Below are positions 1 to 9,202 of a stretch of DNA of 64,000 nt, piece by piece. Each line of letters begins with the position of its first letter. Position 1 is the first letter of the stretch. The stretch comes from Hymenobacter crusticola (lineage in GTDB: Bacteria; Bacteroidota; Bacteroidia; Cytophagales; Hymenobacteraceae). Below the pieces are notes generated by a model. That model saw only the letters and a list, made by a program, of their open reading frames with translations. It was not told the origin of the DNA and made no database searches. The position numbers were made by a program, and so were the translations under genes. Where the stretch lies: assembly GCF_002154225.1 (NCBI RefSeq), contig NZ_MTSE01000003.1, forward strand, positions 186,001 to 250,000. Reading direction: 5' to 3'.

Positions 1-1
1 C

Positions 2-646
2 CAAACCCGCGTGGTGCAGCTCCCAGATGGCTCCACTGTCACGCTCAACAGCCACTCGACGCTGCGCTACGCCGCCGACCTAGGGCAGGCAAGCGAGCGG
101 GAGGTGTGGCTCGATGGCGAAGCGTACTTCGCCGTGAAGCATACGCCTGACCACCGTCGCTTCGTGGTGCGCACCACGGCGGGCTTCAAGGTGGAGGTGC
201 TCGGCACCAAGTTCACCGTGTACCGGCGGCACGAGCAGGCTAGGGTCGTGCTGCTCTCGGGCAAGGTGAAGGTCGACTTCACGGATAGCACCCGCAGCCA
301 AGATGTGGTGCTCAAGCCCGGCGAGCTAGTCGAAACCTGGGACGCGCAGCCGCGCCACGTGTTGCACAAAGCAGTAAACACGGCCCCGTACGCCGCCTGG
401 AAAGACGACAAGCTAGTATTCGACGGCACGACGGTGGCCGAAGTGGCGACCCGTCTGAGCGACACTTACGGGGTGGCCGTGGTAGTCGAAAATCCGACGC
501 TCAACCAGCGCAAGATCTCCGGTACTTTTTCGGTGGGCGACCTAGAAGCGCTGCTTCAGTTGCTAGAAAAGAGCTTTCAGCTGACCGTACGTCACGAGCA
601 AAATCGAATCATTCTTTCTGATCATTCTTCCCACCAATCCCTATGA
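2..646 (+). CDS. FecR-family anti-sigma factor (5' end outside window)
   Basis: C-terminal part of a FecR-type anti-sigma factor, the inner-membrane/periplasmic partner that passes a signal from a TonB-dependent receptor to an ECF sigma factor. The visible part starts inside the FecR domain (QLPDGSTVTLNSHSTL, then a GEAYFAVKH-type stretch). It ends with the DUF4974-like domain usual in Bacteroidota (TRLSDTYGVAVVVENP, KISGTFS). The frame is open to the left edge, so the GTG at 11 is not taken as the true start; roughly the first third, with the membrane segment, is missing. Its stop overlaps the SusC start (ATGA at 643-646), so the two are translationally coupled. The cognate sigma factor is expected just left of the window (inference). 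Confidence 0.9.
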   Translation, partial: QTRVVQLPDGSTVTLNSHSTLRYAADLGQASEREVWLDGEAYFAVKHTPDHRRFVVRTTAGFKVEVLGTKFTVYRRHEQARVVLLSGKVKVDFTDSTRSQDVVLKPGELVETWDAQPRHVLHKAVNTAPYAAWKDDKLVFDGTTVAEVATRLSDTYGVAVVVENPTLNQRKISGTFSVGDLEALLQLLEKSFQLTVRHEQNRIILSDHSSHQSL

Positions 647-3600
647 AAAGAAATCTTACCTGCTGTTCTGGCGGCAGTTGGGCGCGCGCGGCTTCACTGA
701 CGGTGTGCGTACTTTGCCTGCCCCCCTTGGCCTCGTCTGCGTCCGCGCAACTGTTGGCCTCCACTCAGCAAGTGGCCCGACAACCCACTTCTATCTCGCT
801 CAAGCAGCTATTGGCGCAATGGGAAACTCAATACGGCGCCTCCATCGGCTACGACACCGACTTAGTCGGCGACAAAGTAGTGGTGCCACAAGAAGCCGAT
901 GGTAGCCTGGATGCCAAGCTCAAAGCGGTCTTGTCACAAGTAGGATTACGCTTCGAAAAAACGCGTGCGAAGTACTATATCGTGCTGCCCGTGAAGTCAA
1001 CGAGCGCTATTCCCGCAAACGTTTCCGTAGATCTGCTTTCTTCTGCAAACGTTTCTACTCGGCGCGACTTCCCCGTGTCGGGCCGCATCACGCAAAGCAA
1101 CGGCCAGCCGCTGCCCGGGGTAACCGTGGTAGTAAAAGGCACCACCACCGGCACCAGCACCGATGCTGATGGCCGGTTTACGCTGAGTGTGCCACCCGGT
1201 AGCATCTTGGTTATCAGTTCCGTCGGCTTTATCAGGCAGGAAGTTCCCGTGACGGAAGCTAGCACGGCTTTAAACATCCGGCTCTCCGAAGACACGCAGG
1301 CGCTCAAGGAAGTCGTAGTAGTTGGCTACGGTACCCAAAGCAAGCGCACCGTCACGACGGCCATTTCCAGTGTGAAAGGGGACCAAGTCGCCAATTTGCC
1401 CGTCACGAACCCCACACAGGCGCTAGTAGGTCAGGTGTCGGGGGTGCAATTGCAGCAGACGAGCGGGGCACCGGGTGATCCGCCCGCCATCCGGATTCGG
1501 GGCGCCGGCTCCATCACCAGCGGCAACAGTCCGCTCTACGTTATCGACGGCTATCCCACGAACGACGGTACGCTTTTCAACTCTATCTCGCCCCAGGATA
1601 TTGAAAGCATTGACATTTTGAAGGATGCAGCGTCGGCAGCTATCTACGGCTCGCGGGCTGGCAACGGGGTTATCATCGTGACAACCAAGCGCGGCAAGTC
1701 GGGTAAGACAACGTTTTCCCTGAACGCCACCGCCGGCGTCGAGACGGTGATGCACCGCTACGATCTGTTGAATGGGCAGGAGTTTGTAGATATGGCCAAG
1801 GAAGGCTTAGCTTACCAAAATCGCCCTATCCCAGCCTTCCTAAACCAGCCGGAGCGCTGGGCCAACACCGATTGGCAAGACGTGATATTCCGTGCGGCGC
1901 CCTTTCAAAACTACCAACTCAGCGCCACTGGCGGCAGCGACAAAGTACGCTTCTCGGTGTCGGGTGGGTACATTGATCAGCAAGGCACGTTGAAAAACAC
2001 TTTCCTGAAGCGCTACAACCTGCGGGCTAGCCTCGACGCCGACCTGACCAACAAAGTGCGGGTAGGAGTGAACCTGCAACCGTCGTACACCCAGCGCCGG
2101 GTGCAGCAAACCACCGGCGGCAATACCTCCACCGGCGTCGATGGCATCTTGGCCGAGGCCTTGACTATGCCGCCTATTCTGCCGGTGTGGCGGCCCAACG
2201 GCGACTACTTCGTGATAACGCAAGACCCGGAGATGAAGACCATCTTCAACGACGAGCTGTCGAACCCATTGGTGAAGCTTGATGCCAACAAGGACTTTTT
2301 CTACTCGTTCCGTCAGACAGGCAACGCCTACCTGGAGTACGAACCCATTGAAGGACTAAAGCTGAACTCCCGCATGAACGTGGGCTTGGTAGCCGAGCGG
2401 GAGGAGTGGTTTGTGGAGCCGTTTCTAGCCCGCGGCAACGGTAACACGGGCAACATTTCCACGCCCAACCTAGCGCAGATCCGGGCCCGCCGCAATAACA
2501 CGACCAACATCAACTGGTACTGGTCGAACACGGCGACCTACGATTTTTCCCTGCACCAAGACCACAACTTCACGGCCCTCCTAGGTTATGACGTGTCGCG
2601 CCAGAACGACTTCTACGTGACCCTGGAGCCCCGCACCGACCGCGACAACCCGGTGGCGTTCGTGAACTCCAGCGTGAAAAACGTGCAGGGCGCGGTGCTG
2701 AACAAGGGTGCTTCGGAGCGACGCGAGTACGTGTTCGATGCCGTGTTTGGGCGCCTCAACTATAACTACAAAGGGCGTTACCTGCTTTCGGGCTCGTTGC
2801 GCCGCGACCGGTCGAGCCGCTTCGGACCGACGAATCGTGCTGGCGTGTTTCCATCCGTATCAGCGGGTTGGAACGTGAGCGAGGAAAGCTTCTTGGCGGA
2901 AAACAAAGCGGTGTCGATGCTGAAAATTCGGGCGAGCTACGGCGAAACCGGCAACGATCAACTGCCCGGCTATTACCCCTGGATTGCTACCATGCAGCGC
3001 GAGGCCTACAATTTCGGCACTACCGACGCCCAGGTGGTAGCCTTCCGGCCCAGCGGTTTCTCGAACCTCGACCTCGGGTGGGAGAAGAACAAACAGTTTG
3101 ACGCCGGCCTCGACCTAGGTTTTCTGAACGACCGCATCGGACTGTCGGTGGACCTATACAACCGCAACAGCAACATCATCTTGTCGGCTGATATTCCGAG
3201 CATTAACGGCAAGGCGGCTTCCGTGATTCAGAACGTGGGCAACGTGCGCAACCGCGGCCTGGAAGTCACCCTGAACACGCTCAACATCGACGGGAAGCTG
3301 AAGTGGAACACCAACTTCAACATCTCTTTTAACCGCAACCAGATCATGAGCCTGGCCAGCGGCCAAACGCAACTTGCTAACCAAGGCGTAGTGCGCAACT
3401 ACGTGGGCCGGCCCATGGGCGACTTCTACCTGTACCTCGTGGAGGGTACCTTCAACAACCAAAACGACGTCGATACTTATCCGAAGCTAGGTTCGCAGGG
3501 CATCGGGGATTTGCGCTACCGCGACGTGAGCGGCCCCGGCGGCGTGCCCGATGGTCGCATCACCGCCGACGACCAAGTGCGCGCCGGCAACTACCAGCCC

Positions 3601-4122
3601 GACTTTGTGTATGGCTTCGGCAACACCTTTACCTACAGCAATTTCGACTTGAACATCCTGCTCGATGGTGCCTACGGCGGCGAAATCTACCGGAGTCAGG
3701 AACTACCGCTGGCCCTAGGTCGGTGGCTGGAAAACGGCTCGAAGCAGTCGTTGGAGCGGTGGCGCTCGGAGTCGGACCCCGGCAACGGTAAGTTTCACCG
3801 GGCCGGCACCACCAACCTCTCCTCCGACATTGCCGCCAGCACCCGCTACCTCTACGATGCTAGCTTTTTGCGCATCCGTAACATCACGCTCGGCTACACC
3901 CTGCCAGCAGTGCTCTCCGAGAAGATCCACGTGCAGCGACTGCGCCTCTACGCCACCGGGCAGAACATCTACACCTTCACCAAAGCCGGTGGTTTTCGCA
4001 ACCCGCAGGCAAACGGCGCCACCACCAACAACGCCACCGACAACCCCACCAACAGCGGCGTGGACAATGGCACCTACCCAATTTCGCGCAACATCTCTTT
4101 GGGCTTGAACCTAACCTTCTAA
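643..4122 (+). CDS. SusC/RagA TonB-linked outer-membrane transporter with STN domain
   Basis: TonB-dependent outer-membrane channel that imports oligosaccharides together with its SusD lid. Order of domains: signal peptide (about 1-36), secretin/TonB N-terminal (STN) domain at about 45-110 (ISLKQLLAQWETQYG ... VGLRFEKT), carboxypeptidase-regulatory-like beta domain at about 140-215 (VSGRITQSNGQPLPGVTVVV), a TonB-box-like stretch ending VVVGYGTQ, the plug (IRIRGAGSI, PLYVIDGYP), then a 22-strand-type barrel ending LGLNLTF. At 1159 residues it has the usual length for the STN class. An STN domain next to a FecR gene marks a receptor that also signals to an anti-sigma/sigma pair. The start ATG overlaps the FecR stop; susD follows after 4 bases. 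Confidence 0.95.
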   Translation: MKRNLTCCSGGSWARAASLTVCVLCLPPLASSASAQLLASTQQVARQPTSISLKQLLAQWETQYGASIGYDTDLVGDKVVVPQEADGSLDAKLKAVLSQVGLRFEKTRAKYYIVLPVKSTSAIPANVSVDLLSSANVSTRRDFPVSGRITQSNGQPLPGVTVVVKGTTTGTSTDADGRFTLSVPPGSILVISSVGFIRQEVPVTEASTALNIRLSEDTQALKEVVVVGYGTQSKRTVTTAISSVKGDQVANLPVTNPTQALVGQVSGVQLQQTSGAPGDPPAIRIRGAGSITSGNSPLYVIDGYPTNDGTLFNSISPQDIESIDILKDAASAAIYGSRAGNGVIIVTTKRGKSGKTTFSLNATAGVETVMHRYDLLNGQEFVDMAKEGLAYQNRPIPAFLNQPERWANTDWQDVIFRAAPFQNYQLSATGGSDKVRFSVSGGYIDQQGTLKNTFLKRYNLRASLDADLTNKVRVGVNLQPSYTQRRVQQTTGGNTSTGVDGILAEALTMPPILPVWRPNGDYFVITQDPEMKTIFNDELSNPLVKLDANKDFFYSFRQTGNAYLEYEPIEGLKLNSRMNVGLVAEREEWFVEPFLARGNGNTGNISTPNLAQIRARRNNTTNINWYWSNTATYDFSLHQDHNFTALLGYDVSRQNDFYVTLEPRTDRDNPVAFVNSSVKNVQGAVLNKGASERREYVFDAVFGRLNYNYKGRYLLSGSLRRDRSSRFGPTNRAGVFPSVSAGWNVSEESFLAENKAVSMLKIRASYGETGNDQLPGYYPWIATMQREAYNFGTTDAQVVAFRPSGFSNLDLGWEKNKQFDAGLDLGFLNDRIGLSVDLYNRNSNIILSADIPSINGKAASVIQNVGNVRNRGLEVTLNTLNIDGKLKWNTNFNISFNRNQIMSLASGQTQLANQGVVRNYVGRPMGDFYLYLVEGTFNNQNDVDTYPKLGSQGIGDLRYRDVSGPGGVPDGRITADDQVRAGNYQPDFVYGFGNTFTYSNFDLNILLDGAYGGEIYRSQELPLALGRWLENGSKQSLERWRSESDPGNGKFHRAGTTNLSSDIAASTRYLYDASFLRIRNITLGYTLPAVLSEKIHVQRLRLYATGQNIYTFTKAGGFRNPQANGATTNNATDNPTNSGVDNGTYPISRNISLGLNLTF

Positions 4123-4126
4123 GGCA

Positions 4127-5572
4127 ATGAAAACGGCCAAACTTCTTTCCGCCCTCACCCTTGCCGTGTGCCTAGCTGCCTGTAAGGACGACTACTTCGA
4201 CCGCACCCCGCTGGACCAACCTGCCGAGAGCACCTTCTACACCGACGAAACCAGCGTGCGGCAGGTGCTGAACGACGCCTATTTCACCCTACGCGAATCG
4301 TACCGCTACAAGTTTGCCTTCGGTGACCTAGCTTCCGATGACGTGTACAACAGCAAGTTCAACAACTCTACCGACCACATCACCATTAATGAGTCGAACG
4401 TAGTGGCCGACAATGGCATCGTGAGCGAGATGTGGAACCGCTCGTACGCCACCATCTCGCGCTGCAATTTGGTGCTCGATAACATCGGCAACATCCCGAT
4501 GAACGACGATACCAAGCTGCGCTACATCAACGAAGCCAAGTTTTTGCGGGCCTTGATGTACTTCAACTTGGTGCGCATCTACGGCGACGTGCCGCTGGTG
4601 CTGAAGGACATCAAAACGAGCCAGGAAGCCTACGAATTCGGCCGCACGCCGGTAGCGCAAGTATATGAGCAGATCATTGCCGACTTGAAGGATGCTGAGC
4701 AGCTGCCTGCCACCTACACCCAAAATACTGATATTGGGCGGGCTACGCGCGGGGCGGCAAAGGGGGTGCTTGCTAAGGTGTACCTCACGCTGAAGCGCTA
4801 CGGCGATGCTAGCCCGAAGCTGCTGGAAGTCATCAACTCCGGTACTTACCGCCTGCTGACCAACTACACCGATGTGTTCGACGCGGCCCAGCCCAACAAC
4901 GCTGAAGTCATCTTCGCGGTGCAGTACGCCCGCGGCTTTGATCCGGTGCAGGGTAATCCGTTTGTGCAGTATGCCTTTGCCAATGAGGATATTGGCAAGG
5001 GTGTATTGGTGCGTGGGGTGGGTACCTTCCTCATCACCGACGAGCTGTACAACCTTTTCACCGCCACCGATACCCGCAAGACGACGATCAACCGCCTGAC
5101 CGGCTCGCGGCGCGCGTACAACTTCACCACCAAGTACTTCGACAAAGGCATGACCACCACCGTGGACTCCGGCAACGACTGGATCGAGTTGCGTTACGCC
5201 GACGTGTTGCTGATGTATGCTGAGGTGCAAAACGAGCTAGGTAACACCGCCGCGGCCTTCACCTATCTTCAGCAAGTGCGCACCCGCGCCGGCCTCACAA
5301 CTCCCGATAACTTGCGCACCAACCAGAGCGCTACGCGCCTGGCTATTGAGCAGGAGCGACGCCTCGAACTCTACAACGAAGGCCACCGCTGGTTCGACCT
5401 GCTGCGCACGGGCCGCCTGCTCACCGTGATGAATGCGCACTTTGCCAGCGGCTTGTCCAATGATGAAATCGGCAGCGGCAACTCGGTGCAAGCCTATGAG
5501 CAGCTCTTCCCGATTCCGCGCTACCAGGTGAACCTGAATCCGAACAAGATCACGCAGAATCCTGGGTATTAA
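4127..5572 (+). CDS. SusD/RagB-family surface glycan-binding lipoprotein
   Basis: Surface-exposed lipoprotein that caps the SusC channel and binds the glycan substrate. The N-terminus is a lipoprotein signal with lipobox around CLAAC (Cys at about residue 19). The body shows the family pattern: RTPLDQPAESTFYTDE near the start, the TPR-like segment FLRALMYFNLVRIYGDVPLV, then the C-terminal RRLELYNEGHRWFDLLRTGR and a LFPIPRYQVNLNPNKITQNPGY ending. The length of 481 residues is normal. It is co-transcribed with the SusC gene 4 bases upstream. The large nested inverted repeat right after its stop probably separates it partly from the enzyme genes. Confidence 0.95.
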   Translation: MKTAKLLSALTLAVCLAACKDDYFDRTPLDQPAESTFYTDETSVRQVLNDAYFTLRESYRYKFAFGDLASDDVYNSKFNNSTDHITINESNVVADNGIVSEMWNRSYATISRCNLVLDNIGNIPMNDDTKLRYINEAKFLRALMYFNLVRIYGDVPLVLKDIKTSQEAYEFGRTPVAQVYEQIIADLKDAEQLPATYTQNTDIGRATRGAAKGVLAKVYLTLKRYGDASPKLLEVINSGTYRLLTNYTDVFDAAQPNNAEVIFAVQYARGFDPVQGNPFVQYAFANEDIGKGVLVRGVGTFLITDELYNLFTATDTRKTTINRLTGSRRAYNFTTKYFDKGMTTTVDSGNDWIELRYADVLLMYAEVQNELGNTAAAFTYLQQVRTRAGLTTPDNLRTNQSATRLAIEQERRLELYNEGHRWFDLLRTGRLLTVMNAHFASGLSNDEIGSGNSVQAYEQLFPIPRYQVNLNPNKITQNPGY

Positions 5573-5580
5573 AAGTAATG

Positions 5581-5745
5581 TTCAGGTGGGCGCCTCACCT
5601 CCCGGCCCCCTCTCCAAAAAGGAGAGGGGAGCCAGAAGAGAATGAGCAGTTGTCAATGATCAATTACTCATTCTACATTGCTCATTGCCTCTTGGCTCCC
5701 CTCTCCTTTTCGGAGAGGGGTCGGGGGTGAGGCACCTACCTGAAC
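5581..5745. repeat. Large nested inverted repeat (REP/MITE-like) inside the PUL
   Basis: The left flank (5581-5615) and right flank (5712-5745) are near-perfect reverse complements built on C-rich CCTCACC...CCCTCTCC and its complement. Each arm also contains its own small hairpin (CTCTCC-AAAAA-GGAGAG on the left, CTCTCC-TTTTC-GGAGAG on the right). The centre adds another pair, GAGCCAGAAGAGAATGAGCA (5630-5649) with TGCTCATTGCCTCTTGGCTC. The whole can fold as one long stem about 165 bases across. It fills most of the gap between susD and the GH106 gene, and probably attenuates or terminates transcription, or stabilises the upstream mRNA (inference). Confidence 0.85.
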
Positions 5746-5830
5746 ACAACATGACGGACCAGGGAGGCTCAGGATTGCCTTTCTCCTACACTTACGACCC
5801 GCACCAAACTATTCCCACAACACAAAGCAT

Positions 5831-8800
5831 ATGGTTGTTTTTCGTCGCTGGCCCAAGCCGCAGGTCTTGGTAGGCCTAGCTTTTACGGCGCTGCCGCTCA
5901 CCACCTGGGCGCAGGATGCCGGGGCTTCGCTGGAGCAGGGTTTCAAGAATCCGCCCGAAGCCGCTTGGCCCCGCACCTGGTGGCACTGGACCAACAGCAA
6001 CATTAGCAAAGAGGGCATTACCAAGGACCTAGAGTGGATGAAGCGCTCGGGCATTGCGGGCTTTCAGCTTGCCGATGTAGGGGCCGGTGGCGGACAAACC
6101 GTGAACGAAAAAATCGTGTTCGGCACGCCCGCGTGGCTTGATGCCGTGAAGCACACCGCCGCCGAAGCCGATAGGTTAGGTCTGGAAATGACCATGTTCA
6201 CCTCACCCGGTTGGAGCCTCACGGGTGCGCCCTGGGTGAAACCCGAACAGGCCATGAAGAAGCTGGTGTGGAGCGAGTTGCAGGTGGAAGGCGGTAAGGC
6301 GTTCAAAGGGAAACTACCACAGCCGCCCTCCGTGGAAGGGGCAATTCGCAACCTAGCTCGCAGCAAAAACAGCCCCGCAACTGGCTTCTACGGCGAAACC
6401 GCCGTTATTGCCTACCGCACGCCTACAGCCGAAGCCGACGAGTCGCGCCTACAGCCAACAGTGACGACCAACGCTGGCGCCATCGATGCCAAAGCGCTGC
6501 TGGATGATGATCTGAACACGTCCTTGGTCGTGAAGCCCACGGAAAAGCGCGGCACGGCTTGGGTGCAGTACAGCTTCAAACAACCCACGAAAGTCCAGGC
6601 GTTTACCGTGGCCGGCACGCGCGGCATTCCGTTCGGGCGCTTGCAAGCTAGCTCCGATGGCAAGCAGTTTACCACGCTTACGGCATTGCCGGGCAAGCAA
6701 GGCTACCGGGGCGGCACCGTCCGCACCTTTTCTATTCCGACGACCACCGCCCGCTACTACCGCCTGGAGCTGAGCGGCGCGCCCATGAAGCCCGCCGAGG
6801 TAATTTCGGAAGCGGCCGCTCAGCCCGACAGCAGCTACGCCCTCAATGAGTTTCAGCTGCACGCCGGAGCTAGGGTGAATCGTTGGGAAGACAAAGCTGG
6901 GTTCAACTTCTTGTTTGAATATGAATCGACGGCCACGCCGCCGGTGTCCGCGCCCGCTACCATCAGCCCCACGAACGTGGTGGTGCTGACCTCAAAAATG
7001 CAGCCCGACGGCACACTAACCTGGCAGGTGCCGCCCGGCAAGTGGACGATTTTGCGCATGGGTTACTCGCTCACGGGTGCTCGAAACCGGCCCGCTGTGC
7101 CTGCTGCTAATGGGCTCGAAGTCGACAAGCTCAGCCGCAAACATACTGAGGCTTACATGCATGGCTACACCGAACCGTTGCGGCAAGCCCTAGGTCCGCT
7201 CTACGGCAAAAGTCTGCGTTACATGCTGATGGACAGCTGGGAAGCCGGCATTCAGAACTGGACCGACGAGATGCTGCCTGAGTTTCAGAAGCGCCGTGGT
7301 TACGACCTCACGCCCTACTTGCCAGTGCTGGCCGGTAGGGTAGTAGGCAGCGCCGAAATCAGCGACCGGGTGCTGTGGGACTTCCGTCGCACCCTCGTGG
7401 ACATGTTCGCCGAGAACCACTACGGCACCGTCACCGATTATCTGCACAAGCAGGGCATTCAGACCTACGGCGAAGCGGGCGGCGTGTCGCTGGAAACCAT
7501 TGAAGATGCCCTCCTTTATAAGAAGTACGTCGACATCCCGATGGGCGAGTTTTGGGTGAAGGACTTGCACCCGTCGAGCATGTACTACGAGGACGTGCGC
7601 GGGGCAGCCTCGTCGGGCCACGTGTACGGCAAGAACCTGATAGCAGCGGAGTCATTTACAGGCGGCAACTTCGAGTCGCCGTACACGCTGAAGAAGATCA
7701 GTGACTATTGGTTTACGCAGGGTATCAACCGCTTGGTGTTCCATACCTCCGCCCACCAGCCCCTCGATACCAAGCCCGGCAACACGATGGTGGGTACCCA
7801 CCTGAACCGCAACATCACCTGGGCCGAGCAAGCCAAGCCGCTCATGACCTACCTAGCTCGCAACACCTTTATGTTGCAACAGGGCCAGTACGTGGCTGAT
7901 GTGGCCTACCTGCTCAACGAAGGCGCCCCCTCAACGATGCCGTTCTGGGGCGCGGGTTTGCAACCGGCTCTGCCCGAAGGTTATGCGTTCGACTATATCA
8001 ACGCCGACGCATTGATTACCCGCATGACGGTGAACGACAAAGGCCGCCTCGTGCTGCCCGACGGCATGAGCTACGGCGTGCTCGTGCTACCCGAAATCGA
8101 GCAAATGACCTTGCCTGTGCTGCGCAAGGTGCGCGAGCTGGTGCAAGGTGGCGCCACGGTAGTCGGCCCGAAGCCGGTGAAAGCGCCCGGCCTGACCGCG
8201 TATCCTAGCTCCGATCCGGAGCTTCAGGAAATTGCCAGTGACGTGTGGGGTGACCTAGATGGCCGAAGCCGCACGAAGCGCCGCTACGGCAAAGGTCAGA
8301 TTGTGTGGGGCTTGCCACTGGCGCAAGTAATGCCGCTAGCTGGCCTCACGCCCGACGTGGAGTGCAGCCGACCCCTAGGTAGCCAAGTGCCCTGGATTCA
8401 TCGCCGCGTGGGCGACGCTGATGTGTATTACGTAGTCAACCGCTCCGATAGCACCCAAGACCTCAAGGCGCAGTTTCGGGTGAGTGGCAAAGACGTAGCG
8501 CTCTGGCATTCGGCTACCGGCCAAATGGAACCAGCTGGCTACACCATCAGCGGCGGGCAAACTACGGTGCCGCTGCATTTGAAAGAGCGTGAAACGGTGT
8601 TTGTGGTGTTCAACCATGCGACATCTGCTACGGCTCGGGCCGCGGCGCCGGTGCCTGTCGAGTCGACACTACTCACGGTAGCAGGACCGTGGCAGGTGAC
8701 GTTTGCCCCCAAGCTAGGTGCCCCGGCCGAGGCAACGTTCCCGCAGCTAGCTTCCTGGACGGATAATGCGGATGCTGACATCAAGTATTTCTCCGGCACA

Positions 8801-9202
8801 GCGACGTATCACAAAACCTTGGAAGCCAATAAAAAGTGGTTTCACGACGGGCGCAAAATCATGCTCGACCTAGGTAGCGTCGGCGACATAGCGGAGGTGA
8901 CCGTGAACGGGCAGAAAGTAGAATTGCTCTGGAAGGCGCCCTTCCAAGCCGACGTAACCAGCCTCCTCAAGCCCGGCAAAAACCAAGTGGAAATTCAAGT
9001 AACCAACGAGTGGACCAACCGCCTGATGGGGGATAAGCTCGCGGGCCCTGAGAAGAAAGTGCTGGATTCTTACACGGCTCCTTTTGGTGGGCAATATGAG
9101 CTAGGTCGTTCCGGGCTGCTAGGTCCTGTTCGCATCATGGCCGTCGAGAAAGCAGATAGCCCCAACGGGAAACCACAATCCTTAACCATGCAAACCAAAT
9201 GA
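5831..9202 (+). CDS. GH106-like alpha-L-rhamnosidase, exported
   Basis: Large exported glycoside hydrolase, likely releasing terminal alpha-L-rhamnose from plant-type polysaccharide. After a signal peptide (about 1-27, ending TTWAQD) comes the GH106 opening PPEAAWPRTWWHWTNSNISK and KEGITKDLEWMKRSGIAGFQ, leading into a TIM-barrel start with MTMFTSPGWSLTGAPWVKPE. The middle (about 400-700) has the barrel core (RYMLMDSWEAG, YGEAGGVSLE, AAESFTGGN, VFHTSAHQP). The C-terminus (about 980-1110) is a beta-sandwich carbohydrate-binding-type domain (IMLDLGSVGDIAEVTVNGQ). Its stop overlaps the next start (ATGA at 9199-9202). Family membership is from memory of conserved blocks; specificity is inferred. 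Confidence 0.75.
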   Translation: MVVFRRWPKPQVLVGLAFTALPLTTWAQDAGASLEQGFKNPPEAAWPRTWWHWTNSNISKEGITKDLEWMKRSGIAGFQLADVGAGGGQTVNEKIVFGTPAWLDAVKHTAAEADRLGLEMTMFTSPGWSLTGAPWVKPEQAMKKLVWSELQVEGGKAFKGKLPQPPSVEGAIRNLARSKNSPATGFYGETAVIAYRTPTAEADESRLQPTVTTNAGAIDAKALLDDDLNTSLVVKPTEKRGTAWVQYSFKQPTKVQAFTVAGTRGIPFGRLQASSDGKQFTTLTALPGKQGYRGGTVRTFSIPTTTARYYRLELSGAPMKPAEVISEAAAQPDSSYALNEFQLHAGARVNRWEDKAGFNFLFEYESTATPPVSAPATISPTNVVVLTSKMQPDGTLTWQVPPGKWTILRMGYSLTGARNRPAVPAANGLEVDKLSRKHTEAYMHGYTEPLRQALGPLYGKSLRYMLMDSWEAGIQNWTDEMLPEFQKRRGYDLTPYLPVLAGRVVGSAEISDRVLWDFRRTLVDMFAENHYGTVTDYLHKQGIQTYGEAGGVSLETIEDALLYKKYVDIPMGEFWVKDLHPSSMYYEDVRGAASSGHVYGKNLIAAESFTGGNFESPYTLKKISDYWFTQGINRLVFHTSAHQPLDTKPGNTMVGTHLNRNITWAEQAKPLMTYLARNTFMLQQGQYVADVAYLLNEGAPSTMPFWGAGLQPALPEGYAFDYINADALITRMTVNDKGRLVLPDGMSYGVLVLPEIEQMTLPVLRKVRELVQGGATVVGPKPVKAPGLTAYPSSDPELQEIASDVWGDLDGRSRTKRRYGKGQIVWGLPLAQVMPLAGLTPDVECSRPLGSQVPWIHRRVGDADVYYVVNRSDSTQDLKAQFRVSGKDVALWHSATGQMEPAGYTISGGQTTVPLHLKERETVFVVFNHATSATARAAAPVPVESTLLTVAGPWQVTFAPKLGAPAEATFPQLASWTDNADADIKYFSGTATYHKTLEANKKWFHDGRKIMLDLGSVGDIAEVTVNGQKVELLWKAPFQADVTSLLKPGKNQVEIQVTNEWTNRLMGDKLAGPEKKVLDSYTAPFGGQYELGRSGLLGPVRIMAVEKADSPNGKPQSLTMQTK

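Noticed and set aside
4328..5230. 300-codon open frame antisense to susD
   Set aside because: It mirrors the codon pattern of a certain gene on the other strand; the His/Val/Gln-rich translation has no domain, and long antisense frames are common in GC-rich DNA.
5685..5873. 62-codon frame across the nested inverted repeat
   Set aside because: It is made mostly of the repeat arm and runs into the GH106 signal peptide in another frame.
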